Below, piece by piece: positions 50,984 to 63,300 of a DNA stretch of 64,000 nucleotides. The DNA comes from Flavobacterium oreochromis (GTDB lineage Bacteria; Bacteroidota; Bacteroidia; Flavobacteriales; Flavobacteriaceae). Numbering within the stretch: the stretch's first letter is position 1; each line of letters begins with the position of its first letter. The stretch spans positions 1,804,001-1,868,000 of the forward strand of contig NZ_CP067377.1 of the NCBI RefSeq assembly GCF_019565455.1. The letters run 5' to 3'. Made by a program: the position numbers and the translations under genes. Below the pieces are notes generated by a model. It saw nothing but the letters and a program-made list of their open reading frames with translations, ran no database searches and was not told the origin of the DNA.

Positions 50984-52678
50984 ATGAATAAGCTTCAAAA
51001 TAAATCTTACTTAAGCCTTATTATTATACTTTTATTGCAAATACTCTTTTTCTATTTAGTGTTTTTGGAATATAAAGGAGAAAAACAATTGTTAGTAATT
51101 ACAAGAGAAGATAAAGTTGATAGAAAGTTTAAAGATAAAGCAGAAAAACTTTCTGATTTGATTGAGGGAACACAATCTTATTTTAATAAATATATTCTTT
51201 TTAGAGAATTACCCGATCTTAAAAAATATAATGAAAGCCTTGTTTTAATGGCTAAACATTTAAATAATCTAATCATAGATCAAAATCAAAGCACAAGACT
51301 AAAAAATAAGATTAAAAATAATGTAGCACTTAATCAAAATTTAATTAATTTAAAGCAAAAAACAGATTCTATAATTAATGAGAGATCAACAATTTCTCAG
51401 CAATTAAATTTAGATGAATACTTAAAGCCAAGTAATTATAAGTTTGAAGATGTTTTAAATAGTGTAGAATTTGAAACTGATAAAAAAGTAGATAGTGTAA
51501 AGAAAAAAGGCTTGTTTTCAAGATTAGGAAGTGCTTTAAAAGGAGAAAATGATATTCAAAAAGAACAAATCAATAGCATACTTCGCATCAAATTTGGCAA
51601 AAAAGTAGTTTCAGGTGATATAAAACAACAATTTAAAAATGTTTTATTGGAATCACAAAAACACTATAATAGACAATTTGGAGCGATTGGTAGAAGTTTA
51701 GCAAATATTAAGAAAGGAGAAAAGAATTTAATTCAGAAAAATCAAGCTTTAGTTTCTGCTTATCGTGAGGTAAATGATAAATTAAGACTAATGATTGATG
51801 ATGTATTAGATGATAATTCTGTAAAAATAGACGAACAAGCTAAATTAAATAAGAAAGTTAGGTTCTATATGATTATTACTGTCATGGTTCTAATTTTATT
51901 TATGTTATTTGTTTTATTGAAATATATAACTGACACATTTAAAGTTAAAAGAAAATTATCAGAAGCTAAAGATCAAATAACAAAAGATTTATTTTTAAAG
52001 AATCGTATTATTTCAACATTGACTCATGAGATAAAAACCCCTGTAAGTATTATTAATTTATATGGAGCATTTATGGGAAATAAGAATAAAGATGCTGAAT
52101 TAAAAGAATTTTTTGATACGGTTGTTTATACATCTAATACCCTAATGCATATTTCTAATCAAGCGTTAGAATTAGTGAAAAATAATGAAGGAGAAGTTAA
52201 TTTGAACTTAGAATCTGTTAATATGTCAGATGAAACTACTGCTATTGTTAATTCATTAAAGATTTTTGCATCCTCAAAAAACATTAATTTGGTATTTAAA
52301 AATGAACTACCATCTAATTGGGTTGTAGCGTATGATAAAGCTAAATTTTATCAATTGGTATATAATATAGTTGGGAATGCAGTAAAATTTGCGAAATCAA
52401 CAATAGAAATCGTAGTTAGGTTAGAAAAAAATGGAGACATAGAATCTTTTTTATTTACAGTGAAAGATGATGGAATCGGAATACCAAAAGAAGATAAAGA
52501 AAAAATATTTGATTTAGAATATCAAAGTAGAAACAATAAATCCGTCGATTCTTTAAGTTTAGGGTTAGGATTATATTTATGTAAAAATATTATTAAGGCA
52601 AGTAATGGCACAATTTCTGTTGAAAGCGAATTAAATAAAGGAAGCCAAATTAAGTTTAATCTGAATTTTAAAAAATAA
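50984..52678 (+). CDS. Sensor histidine kinase
   Basis: The 564-residue membrane kinase has a first membrane helix at about 9-29, a long extracytoplasmic Lys/Asn/Gln-rich, probably coiled-coil region (about 30-295), a second helix at about 297-318 (MIITVMVLILFMLFVLL), then HisKA with the phospho-acceptor His348 in LTHEIKTPV. The HATPase part has N-box NIVGNAVKFA, G1 DDGIGIP and G2 GLGLGLY-type residues. It overlaps the response regulator gene by one base, so they form a pair. The signal sensed is unknown; no known sensory domain is recognised in the periplasmic part. Confidence 0.92.
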   Translation: MNKLQNKSYLSLIIILLLQILFFYLVFLEYKGEKQLLVITREDKVDRKFKDKAEKLSDLIEGTQSYFNKYILFRELPDLKKYNESLVLMAKHLNNLIIDQNQSTRLKNKIKNNVALNQNLINLKQKTDSIINERSTISQQLNLDEYLKPSNYKFEDVLNSVEFETDKKVDSVKKKGLFSRLGSALKGENDIQKEQINSILRIKFGKKVVSGDIKQQFKNVLLESQKHYNRQFGAIGRSLANIKKGEKNLIQKNQALVSAYREVNDKLRLMIDDVLDDNSVKIDEQAKLNKKVRFYMIITVMVLILFMLFVLLKYITDTFKVKRKLSEAKDQITKDLFLKNRIISTLTHEIKTPVSIINLYGAFMGNKNKDAELKEFFDTVVYTSNTLMHISNQALELVKNNEGEVNLNLESVNMSDETTAIVNSLKIFASSKNINLVFKNELPSNWVVAYDKAKFYQLVYNIVGNAVKFAKSTIEIVVRLEKNGDIESFLFTVKDDGIGIPKEDKEKIFDLEYQSRNNKSVDSLSLGLGLYLCKNIIKASNGTISVESELNKGSQIKFNLNFKK

Positions 52679-53289
52679 TGAATATAAAAGGAGAAAAGAA
52701 AGTTTTGATTGCGGATGATCATGCAGTAGTGTGTCGCGGAATAGAAGTATTGGTGAGGCCCGCATTTGAAAAAGCAACATTTTCTTATGCTAATTCCATT
52801 CAACAAGTTTTAGAAGCAATAGAACAAAATCAATACGACGTACTATTATTAGATGTAAATTATGCTGATGCAAATTTAACTCAGAAAATTTCTGAAATTA
52901 GAGAAAAATCAGCACAAGCAAAGATTGTCGTTTTTACCAGTGGGTTATCATTTAAGGAATTTAATATTTTAAAAAAAGAAGTAAATGCTATTTTAACAAA
53001 ACAGTCTGAGGCCTCTGCCTTTATACATACACTCGAAACCGTTTTTAGTTCAGGAAACTTTGTAAGTTCACCAGTAAATGAAGAAAAGGTAAAACGACTA
53101 GAAACACTGACTGAGAGAGAATTAGATATATTAGAGTGTATGTTAGGAGGGATGGGAAACAAAGAAATGGTATATCATTTAGATATAAAAGAATCAACTA
53201 TATCAACACTTCGTAAAAGAATCCTAGGTAAGTTAGATTTAACAAACAATGTAGAACTATTAAATTATTTTACTGAAAATATATTGTAA
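52678..53289 (+). CDS. NarL/LuxR-type response regulator
   Basis: The 203-residue product has a receiver domain (IADDHAVVCRGIEVL, acceptor Asp59 in VLLLDVNY, conserved Thr/Ser VFTSG, Lys in AILTKQS) and a C-terminal LuxR-type helix-turn-helix (LTERELDILECMLGGMGNKEMVYHLDIKESTISTLRKRILGKL). It is phosphorylated by the kinase encoded just upstream and binds DNA as a transcription regulator. Target genes cannot be read; the surface-protein genes that follow after a long gap are one possibility. Confidence 0.93.
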   Translation: MNIKGEKKVLIADDHAVVCRGIEVLVRPAFEKATFSYANSIQQVLEAIEQNQYDVLLLDVNYADANLTQKISEIREKSAQAKIVVFTSGLSFKEFNILKKEVNAILTKQSEASAFIHTLETVFSSGNFVSSPVNEEKVKRLETLTERELDILECMLGGMGNKEMVYHLDIKESTISTLRKRILGKLDLTNNVELLNYFTENIL

Positions 53290-53330
53290 TATAATAAGAT
53301 AAACTTAATAGCCGATCTTGGTTATTATTA

Positions 53331-53365
53331 AGGGCTCAACTTTATATAAAGTTGAGCCCTTTTTA
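53331..53365 (+). terminator. Intrinsic terminator of the two-component operon
   Basis: AGGGCTCAACTTTA pairs with TAAAGTTGAGCCCT (53331-53360), followed by TTTTT. It lies 41 bases after the response-regulator stop. Confidence 0.93.
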
Positions 53366-54189
53366 ATATTGTTAAGTATTAATTAAAAAATAATATTAGA
53401 GTTTAGATTGATAAAAAGTTGTTTTTAGCTAATCTTCCTAATATGAGAGCTATAGATTTTCTGAAAACTTGATCAATTGGTAAGAATAAATTATTTTAAG
53501 TTTATTTTGTAATTGTTAAATTAGAATTTAAATGATCATGGCAAATTAACAACCTATTTTTTGTTATATTTATTAGAGGTGTATGGACTAATGATTTTAT
53601 TGAATTATATAAAATTTTTGTACCTGATTTTATTTATTAAAGAGGTAAATAACCTGAATCTAATAGAGGGTAATAAAATTGTTACTCACTAATAATTGTG
53701 TATAATATCGTTAAAGAATGATATAAAAATTGTTTGCTTTTTATATTCAGTTTTTGGTAATGTTGTTAATCTTGACTTAACAACGTGATTATATTTTATA
53801 ATAGTTTAATATGTTTAAGTGAATAATAATTGGATTAAATTTTAATTTGAAAAATCATAAGAATTTCTTTTGTGACTGATAGAAATTAAAAAGAATTAAC
53901 ATTTCGACCTAAAAGTATAAAATATTGATTTATTGTATTATTTTTTGTTTTTTAAATGTTTTTGATTATAATTGATAATTTCTATAGTGATTTGAATTAG
54001 TTTGAAGTAAAATTAATAATTAAGGTCAGTAAAATGAAGTTTTAGAATGGTTAAAATCTTCGTTGTGTTTGATTTTCAATAGAGTGTGTTTCACTCTTTT
54101 TTTATAATGTAGAAAATTTTCTAGCGGAAAAGAAAAGAAAAAAAAAAAAAGAATTACTTTTACAATGTAATTTGTTTAAAAAGAATCGT
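53366..54189. other. 824-base AT-rich stretch without a recognised gene
   Basis: No frame here looks like protein. The sequence is very AT-rich, with a small AGAAAATTTTCT palindrome near 54113 and an A-tract near 54139-54151. A promoter for the surface-protein genes downstream should be near the right end. I see no RNA gene, clear repeat or remnant of a mobile element. Confidence 0.5.
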
Positions 54190-54342
54190 ATGAAGCTTTT
54201 TGTAGAACTGATGGATCCCCCTCCACCTCCTGATGAAGGACCACCTCCGGTGGGTTTGAGTGTTGGGTGTAGTGAAAGTGTCCTGATTTTTATGGCATTT
54301 TTTTTGTGGTTGTATCATTCTTATAGAAAAAAAATAGGATGA
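54190..54342 (+). CDS. Tiny proline-rich single-helix membrane protein
   Basis: The ATG at 54190 opens a 50-residue frame: a short start, then a proline-rich stretch (MDPPPPPDEGPPPVG), a linker (LSVGCSES), one membrane helix (VLIFMAFFLWLYHSY) and a basic end (RKKIG). The PPPPP...helix...RKK layout is that of C-terminal sorting/anchor tails of the PEP-CTERM or PID-CTERM type, but here nothing precedes it except seven residues. The bias toward Pro codons and the clear amphipathic ends argue for a real gene. It is 47 bases before the next secreted protein gene. Function unknown. Confidence 0.6.
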   Translation: MKLFVELMDPPPPPDEGPPPVGLSVGCSESVLIFMAFFLWLYHSYRKKIG

Positions 54343-54388
54343 TATTTAAGTTAGATGCTTTGGGTTATAGTGCTTAAATATGTATGTT

Positions 54389-56222
54389 ATGAGAAAAAAA
54401 ACTATTTTTCTTTTTTATTTTTTATTTTTTTTGCTTAGTAAAAATTATTCGCAATTATACGTAGGAGGAGATTCTAATAAGTATCTTTTCGTTAAGGGGG
54501 TTTATGTATACGTTAAAGGTAATGTTAATTTAGCAAGTTCTACTTCTGATGGGAATTTCTATTTACGAAATGAAGGTCAGCTTATACAAGGTGGAAAAGG
54601 TCTTTCAACTAATACTGGTCTTGGTAATCTTTCTGTTTTTCAGGAAGGAACAGTTAATAACTATCAATATAATTACTGGTGCTCTCCTGTAGGTGAACCT
54701 AGTTTAACATCAGGTAATTCTAAATTTGGAATCACTCGGTTAAAATTGCCAACTACCACTTTAGGTAAAACAGATGCTACTATAACAGCGGCTTTTGATG
54801 GGATTTCTGCAAATGGAAGTCTTACCATTTCTAAGAGATGGATACATACGTATCAGCAATCAACTCTTTATAGTGGATGGGTTTTCAAAGGAGATGCTGT
54901 TGATATAAATGCAGGTGAAGGTTTTTCAATGAAAGGTACTATGGGAACTGATAATACAGTTCCTATGGCGGGATTAACTCAAAATAATTCAGGAAGTGCT
55001 CAGCGTTACGATTTTAGGGGAAAACCAAATTCAGGAGATATAAAAGTTCCAGTTGTAGCTGGAAAACTTACTTTAACAGGAAATCCTTATCCTAGTGCTA
55101 TAGATTTAAATTCATTTCTTAGCGACACAGATAATGTTTCACTATCTGACGGTACTGTTCTGTTTTGGGAACATGATAAGACTGTAAATTCTCATTATTT
55201 AAGTGAATATAGAGGAGGCTATGGTGTTTATAACGTTTTGACGGGTAATTATACACCAGCTGTTTTTTATACTTATAATTCAGGGGGAAATAGTACAGGT
55301 ATTTATAGTTCACCAGGGCATTCTTATAAAAGACGTTTTTCTCCTATAGGACAAGGATTTATGGTTAGAGGAAGTGGAAATGGAAATTTAACCTTGAAAA
55401 ATGAACATCGTGTTTTTGTGAAAGAAAATGAGATAATTACATCTTCACAATTTGAAAGAAATAGTAATAAAGTTTCCAATCAGGAATTTTATCCTCCAAT
55501 TCCTAATATTGCTGGTGTAGATTATACAAAAGAGAGAGTAACTAATCCAAATGTAAAGTTAAAAGTTTCTTTTTGCGATATAGCAACTAAAGAATTAGCC
55601 TTAGTCTTTATGAATAAATGTGAGGTGGGGGGTTGATAGAGGGGATTCAAGACCTCCTTCAAGATACACCAAAGATATAAATTTAATTATTAACCAAGAG
55701 TCTTTTATTCATGATTGTAGACCATTTGATAAAACTAATAAATATCCTCTAAAGTGTGTATCTGATCAAGACTGTGTCTTTAAAATTCAAAAAGGATCGG
55801 AAGAAGGAATGGAAAGTTCTGAGATATATCTACATAATAAAAAAGAAAATCAATATTATGATTTAAACGGAGATCCTGTACAATTTTCTGTAAAAAAAGG
55901 AGAGGATTATGATACATATGAAATCGTTTTTAGTAAAGACTCAGAAATTTTAAGTACTGATAATGCAACATTAACTCAAGATTTAATTGTTTATTATGAT
56001 AAAGCATTAAGGGCTATTATTGTTGAAAATAAAAGAGAGCACGATTTAAAAGATATCTGTCTATTTGATCTTACAGGGAAAAATATTAAGTGTGATTTTT
56101 TAGAGTCTAACCAAAAATCTAAATATATATTAGGAGTTGATCATATTCAGGATCAAACATATATTGTTAAAATACAAGATAAATTTAAGAATATAGTATC
56201 TAAAAAAATTATTATTCACTAG
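54389..56222 (+). CDS. Secreted surface protein with T9SS-like C-terminus (one frameshift)
   Basis: The start at ATG 54389 gives the signal peptide MRKKTIFLFYFLFFLLSKNYSQ. The middle is a beta-rich region typical of large flavobacterial secreted proteins (LYVGGDSNKYLFVKGVYVYVKGNV, NYQYNYWCSPVGEP, LTLTGNPYPSAIDL, FSPIGQGFMVRG). The frame breaks at a six-G run near 55625-55630; five G give NKCEVGVDRGDSRPPSRY and run to 56222. The C-terminus (LIVYYDKALRAIIVEN...ICLFDLTGKNI...TYIVKIQDK) resembles a type A T9SS sorting domain. The corrected length is about 610 residues. The function is unknown; likely a surface structural or adhesion protein. Confidence 0.75.
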
Positions 56223-56293
56223 TAAATTTCCTTTAAAAAATGAAGGTAGATTTTTTTAAAATAAACCTTCATTTTTCTTTAAAGTGTGTATGT

Positions 56294-56956
56294 ATGAAAA
56301 AACAAATATTTTTTTCAACTTTTCTTTTTACATTCATTTCTTTTAATGCCAAGGTTGGAATAGGAACTGAAATGATTCATAATGATTTACATGTAAATGG
56401 AATATTGCAAGTAAAAGATATTAGTTTGGGCGGAACAGCTATAACTTCTGGAAGTTCAGGAACTGTAGGACAAGTTTTAATCTCTAATGGTTCAGGTAAA
56501 GCTCGAAGAAGGGAAACACCTAATAAAGTTTCAGGAACTATTTACTCTGCTAATTTTATCCAAGGGACAACAGCAGATATTTCTGGAGTTTCTTTACCAA
56601 TTACGATACCATCAGGAGTTACTAGGACATTGTTATTTACTGTTCAAGGTCATGCTATTTCAGCTGTTTCTGATAGTCCATCTGCTACACAAAGAGTATT
56701 TGTTTTAGAACGAAATGGAGTAATAAAGCAGAGTTCTGGTTGTATTTCACATAGAGATAGTCTAGTTAATCTACCAGCTCCCGCTACCTTTACGGATGCT
56801 ATCACATTAGGTTTAGGAACATACAACTTTAAAATTAGATATTCAACTTGATCTCGAAAACAGATAGTTAGTAGTAATCCTATAAGTTATATAGGATATA
56901 ATAGAGATACAGAATGTATGTTAACTAAAACGACAGTTTTAGTTTATAATAATTAA
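56294..56956 (+). CDS. Secreted protein with in-frame TGA stop at codon 186
   Basis: The start at ATG 56294 gives a signal peptide (QIFFSTFLFTFISFNA). The VGIGTE...LHVNGILQVKDISLGGTA...VGQVLISNGSGKA pattern is one I recall from flavobacterial secreted proteins of unknown role, often beside T9SS surface proteins. The frame stops at TGA 56849-56851, yet the same frame then continues with plausible sequence (SRKQIVSSNPISYIGYN, TECMLTKTTVLVYNN) to TAA at 56954-56956. A single change from TGG (Trp) would explain this. The protein is therefore either 185 residues or, if the stop is an error or mutation, 220. Confidence 0.6.
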
Positions 56957-57328
56957 AAATATAAGTGCGATATGAAAAATAAAAATTGATTTTAAATGAA
57001 TAAAATTTAATAATTTATCTTTTCCTTTAGATAAATTATTTTACTAAAAAATGGGGTCATAATTTTAGAGTCATAGCTTACTATTTTTAGGATAGTATGC
57101 CCTAATGATGTTAATTTTTTAGTTAACTGAATGGTTTTATAGGTTATTTATAGCCTTGTATTGAAGGTAAACGCATTTTATGAAAATAAATTGCTTTTAA
57201 TTATATCTTTTTAATTGGAATAATTAGTTTATTATTTTGTATGTAAAAAGATAATATTTTAAATAGTATAATATGTGAAAAACATATTTTAAAACCTTAT
57301 TCTAAAAATTAAAATAAAAATTTAATAT
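56957..57328 (+). other. 372-base gap with an AT-rich terminator hairpin
   Basis: AATAATTTATCT (57009-57020) is inverted perfectly as AGATAAATTATT (57029-57040), a 12-pair stem that probably ends the preceding transcript. The remainder is AT-rich with no frame and should hold the promoter of the giant gene; no clean TAnnTTTG box is visible to me. Confidence 0.55.
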
Positions 57329-60300
57329 ATGGTCGAAAAAATACCAAAAATATATATAGATAAATTTAGAAACTTAATTTTTCTAACTTGTCTCGTTGCG
57401 TCATTCTTTTTACCTGTCCAAAAAAACTATTCACAATGTGGAAGTGGTTTTCAACAAGGAGGTTTTTTGATGAGCGTATCGAATGAAATTCATGCAGTTA
57501 ATATTAGGACAGGTAAAACAACATTAATCTCTACTAGTCCATTTGTGGCTGGAGGTGGTGCTTTAGGATTAAATTCTTTTGCTACTAACACAGCAGCTAA
57601 AGTAATGTATTATACAAATACTGTTACAGGAGCTACGAATACGGCTTTATATGCTTATAATATAGCAACTAATTCGCATTCAATTGTAAGTTCTGATGTA
57701 AGAGCACAAGGTGTTTTGTTAGGAGGTAATGGAGTCGGGTCTGGTGGTGCCGCTTTTGACGGAGGTTTTTTGTATTTAGCTATAGAAAATTTAGCTACAG
57801 GGTCAGGTACAGCTGATAATGATACTGTGATATACAGATGTACAATGTCTGCTGATGGTTTAACCCTAGTTAATGCTGTACCAGTAATGCAGATTGATCC
57901 CAGTGATTCTATGGGAGATTTTGGTGTAGTAGGTAATTTAATGGTTAGAGCATATAGTGGTAATGTTATTGAATATACCTTTCCAGCAGTGTATACTGCG
58001 GGGATTAATACAGCTCCTTCTTTTACAACACCAGGAGATCCATCTTATGTTTCGCAAGTAGCTCAAGATAATTTAAATAATTTATGGATAGTTGCGGATG
58101 GATTTAGACAATATTTTCCAAGTACTCATACTTTTTCAGCTACAACTATACCAACTACGGACGGAATTAATAATGTTCCAAGTCCAAATGATGCAGGGGG
58201 ATGTGTTGCAGCAGATGCAGTTATAGGAGATAGAGTTTATAGAGATTATAATAATAATGGACTTTTTGATGGTATAGATGTAGGAATAGCTGGAGTAACC
58301 ATTAATATTTATGACGATTTTAATGGAAATGGTATTATAGATGCAGGTACTGATACTTTATTGACTATCGTTACTACAGGAGTAGGAGGTATTTATAATG
58401 TAAGTAATTTATTACCAGGTAATTATATTATACGGGTTACTGATACAGGAAATGTTATAGGAGGAACTGCCGTTTCAACGACAGGAGGAAATATACAAGT
58501 AGAAGCATTATCTATATCAGAGTCAAATTTATCACATGATTTTGGATATTTTACCCCTAATTCTGATTTAGGAATAGTAAAAACAGTTAGTGATGCTACA
58601 CCTAATGTAGGTAGCAATGTAACTTTTACACTTACAGTTACTAATACAGGTATAAGTAATGCAACAGGAGTGACAGTGAACGATTTATTACCATCGGGTT
58701 ATACTTTTGTTGGAAGTTTACCTTCTGTAGGAACATATAATTCAGGTACGGGAGTTTGGAGTATTGGAGGATTGGCAAATGGTGCCATTGCTACATTAAA
58801 TATTGTGGCTACAGTGAAAGCTACTGGTAATTATGCAAATACGGCTACAGTAACAGGAACTGAACTTGATCCTACACTGACTAATAATTCATCTACTAGT
58901 ACACCAAGCCCAAAAAATGTAGTTGATGCAGTAAATGATTCAGCTATAACCTTAGCAAGTGGTAGTACTTCAGTAGTAGTTCCAGGAAATGTAACAACAA
59001 ATGATACCTTAAACGGAGTAGCTGTTACAGGTACAAATACTAATGTAACCCCAGTTACTAATGGTCCTTTAAGTGTAGATGCTAATGGCGTTATAACATT
59101 AGCACCAAATACAGTTTCAGGAACGTATACCGTAACGTATCAGTTGTGTGAAGCAGATCCAGTTACAGGAAACAATTTAGTTCCAGCCAATTGTGATACA
59201 GCAATAGCTACAGTAGTTGTAAGTAATCCATTAGTGGCAACAAATGATACATTGCCAGGAACCGGAGGAAGTGTTTTAGGGAATGATACCTTAAATGGAG
59301 TTGCAGTTACAACATCTAATACAGATGTAACACCTGCTACTAATGGTCCATTATCTATAGATGCAAATGGTAATGTAACAGTAGCAGCCAATACACCATC
59401 AGGTAGTTATCCTATTACATACACTATCTGTGAAACAGGATCAGTTCCAGCTAACTGTAAGACAGCGACAGCAACGGTAGTCGTATTGAATCCAATTGAT
59501 GCTGTAAATGATACTCCAGCTGTAGTAACAGTAGGTGATAGCACACCAAGTGTTATCTTAAATGATACGTTAGACGGTGCTCCAGCAGTAATCGGAACTA
59601 ACCCAGGTCAAGTTGCATTAACACCAGTAACCGTTCCAGCAGGTTTAACTTTAAAAGCTGATGGTACTATCACAGTAAATGCAAACACGCCATCAGGAAC
59701 GTATGTAGTTACTTACCAAATTTGTGAAAATGGAGCAGTTCCAGCAAATTGTGATACAGCTACAGCAACAGTAGTGGTATTGAATCCAATTGATGCTGTA
59801 AATGATACTCCAGCAGTAGTAACAGTAGGTGATAGCACACCAAGTGTTATCTTAAATGATACGTTAGATGGTGCTCCAGCAGTAATCGGAACTAACCCAG
59901 GTCAAGTTGCATTAACACCAGTAACCGTTCCAGCAGGTTTAACTTTAAACGCTGATGGTAGAATTACCGTTAATCCATTAACTCCATCAGGAACGTATGT
60001 AGTTACTTACCAAATCTGTGAAAATGGAGCGTTACCAAATCCACCAGGAAATTGTGATACAGCTACAGCAACAGTAGTGGTATTGAATCCAATTGATGCT
60101 GTAAATGATACTCCAGCAGTAGTAACAGGAGGAGATACAACTCCAAGTGTTATCTTAAATGATACGTTAGATGGTGCTCCAGCAGTAATCGGAACTAACC
60201 CAGGTCAAGTTGCATTAACACCAGTAACCGTTCCAGCAGGTTTAACTTTAAACGCTGATGGTAGAATTACCGTTAATCCATTAACTCCATCAGGAACGTA

Positions 60301-63300
60301 TGTAGTTACTTACCAAATCTGTGAAAATGGAGCGTTACCAAATCCACCAGGAAATTGTGATACAGCTACAGCAACAGTAGTGGTATTGAATCCAATTGAT
60401 GCTGTAAATGATACCCCAGCAGTAGTAACAGTAGGTGATAGCACATCAAGTGTTATCTTAAATGATACGTTAGATGGTGCTCCAGCAGTAATCGGAACTA
60501 ACCCAGGTCAAGTTGCATTAACACCAGTAACCGTTCCAGCAGGTTTAACTTTAAACGCTGATGGTAGAATTACCGTTAATCCATTAACTCCATCAGGAAC
60601 GTATGTAGTTACTTACCAAATCTGTGAAAATGGAGCGTTACCAAATCCACCAGGAAATTGTGATACAGCTACAGCAACAGTAGTGGTATTGAATCCAATT
60701 GATGCTGTAAATGATACCCCAGCAGTAGTAACAGTAGGTGATAGCACATCAAGTGTTATCTTAAATGATACGTTAGATGGTGCTCCAGCAGTAATCGGAA
60801 CTAACCCAGGTCAAGTTGCATTAACACCAGTAACCGTTCCAGCAGGTTTAACTTTAAACGCTGATGGTACTATCACAGTAAATGCAAACACGCCATCAGG
60901 AACGTATGTAGTTACTTACCAAATTTGTGAAAATGGAGCGTTACCAAATCCACCAGGAAATTGTGATACAGCTACAGCAACAGTAGTGGTATTGAATCCA
61001 ATTGATGCTGTAAATGATACTCCAGCTGTAGTAACAGGAGGAGATACAACTCCAAGTGTAATTTTAAACGATACTTTTAATAACCTTCCAGCAGTAATCG
61101 GAACTAACCCAGGTCAAGTTGCATTAACACCAGTAACCGTTCCAGCAGGTTTAACTTTAAACGCTGATGGTACTATCACAGTAAATGCAAACACGCCATC
61201 AGGAACGTATGTAGTTACTTACCAAATTTGTGAAAATGGAGCGTTACCAAATCCACCAGGAAATTGTGATACAGCTACAGCAACAGTAGTGGTATTGAAT
61301 CCAATTGATGCTGTAAATGATACTCCAGCTGTAGTAACAGTAGGTGATAGCACACCAAGTGTTATCTTAAATGATACGTTAGATGGTGCTCCAGCAGTAA
61401 TCGGAACTAACCCAGGTCAAGTTGCATTAACACCAGTAACCGTTCCAGCAGGTTTAACTTTAAACGCTGATGGTAGAATTACCGTTAATCCATTAACTCC
61501 ATCAGGAACGTATGTAGTTACTTACCAAATCTGTGAAAATGGAGCGTTACCAAATCCACCAGGAAATTGTGATACAGCTACAGCAACAGTAGTGGTATTG
61601 AATCCAATTGATGCTGTAAATGATACTCCAGCAGTAGTAACAGGAGGAGATACAACTCCAAGTGTTATCTTAAATGATACGTTAGATGGTGCTCCAGCAG
61701 TAATCGGAACTAACCCAGGTCAAGTTGCATTAACACCAGTAACCGTTCCAGCAGGTTTAACTTTAAACGCTGATGGTAGAATTACCGTTAATCCATTAAC
61801 TCCATCAGGAACGTATGTAGTTACTTACCAAATCTGTGAAAATGGAGCGTTACCAAATCCACCAGGAAATTGTGATACAGCTACAGCAACAGTAGTGGTA
61901 TTGAATCCAATTGATGCTGTAAATGATACTCCAGCTGTAGTAACAGGAGGAGATAGCACACCAAGTGTAATTTTAAACGATACTTTTAATAACCTTCCAG
62001 CAGTAATCGGAACTAACCCAGGTCAAGTTGCATTAACACCAGTAACCGTTCCAGCAGGTTTAACTTTAAACGCTGATGGTACTATCACAGTAAATGCAAA
62101 CACGCCATCAGGAACGTATGTAGTTACTTACCAAATTTGTGAAAATGGAGCGTTACCAAATCCACCAGGAAATTGTGATACAGCTACAGCAACAGTAGTG
62201 GTATTGAATCCAATTGATGCTGTAAATGATACTCCAGCTGTAGTAACAGTAGGAGATAGCACACCAAGTGTTATCTTAAATGATACGTTAGATGGTGCTC
62301 CAGCAGTAATCGGAACTAACCCAGGTCAAGTTGCATTAACACCAGTAACCGTTCCAGCAGGTTTAACTTTAAACGCTGATGGTACTATCACAGTAAATGC
62401 AAACACGCCATCAGGAACGTATGTAGTTACTTACCAAATTTGTGAAAATGGAGCAGTTCCAGCAAATTGTGATACAGCTACAGCAACAGTAGTGGTATTG
62501 AATCCAATTGATGCTGTAAATGATACTCCAGCAGTAGTAACAGTAGGTGATAGCACACCAAGTGTTATCTTAAATGATACGTTAGACGGTGCTCCAGCAG
62601 TAATCGGAACTAACCCAGGTCAAGTTGCTTTAACACCAGTAACCGTTCCAGCAGGTTTAACTTTAAACGCTGATGGTAGAATTACCGTTAATCCATTAAC
62701 TCCATCAGGAACGTATGTAGTTACTTACCAAATTTGTGAAAATGGAGCAGTTCCAGCAAATTGTGATACAGCTACAGCAACAGTAGTGGTATTGAATCCA
62801 ATAGACGCGGTTAACGATACCCCAGCAGTAGTAACAGTAGGTGATAGCACACCAAGTGTTATCTTAAATGATACGTTAGACGGTGCTCCAGCAGTAATCG
62901 GAACTAACCCAGGTCAAGTTGCATTAACACCAGTAACCGTTCCAGCAGGTTTAACTTTAAACGCTGATGGTACTATCACAGTAAATGCAAACACGCCATC
63001 AGGAACGTATGTAGTTACTTACCAAATTTGTGAAAATGGAGCGTTACCAAATCCACCAGGAAATTGTGATACAGCTACAGCAACAGTAGTGGTATTGAAT
63101 CCAATTGATGCTGTAAATGATACTCCAGCAGTAGTAACAGTAGGTGATAGCACACCAAGTGTTATCTTAAATGATACGTTAGACGGTGCTCCAGCAGTAA
63201 TCGGAACTAACCCAGGTCAAGTTGCTTTAACACCAGTAACCGTTCCAGCAGGTTTAACTTTAAACGCTGATGGTAGAATTACCGTTAATCCATTAACTCC

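Noticed and set aside
54190..54342. Naming the tiny protein as a definite PEP-CTERM/PID-CTERM member.
   Set aside because: It lacks the exact PEP or PID signature, and no exosortase gene is visible in the window.
58423..59391. Minus-strand open frames inside the giant repeat gene.
   Set aside because: The plus frame is uninterrupted and encodes recognisable domains; the minus frames are its shadows.
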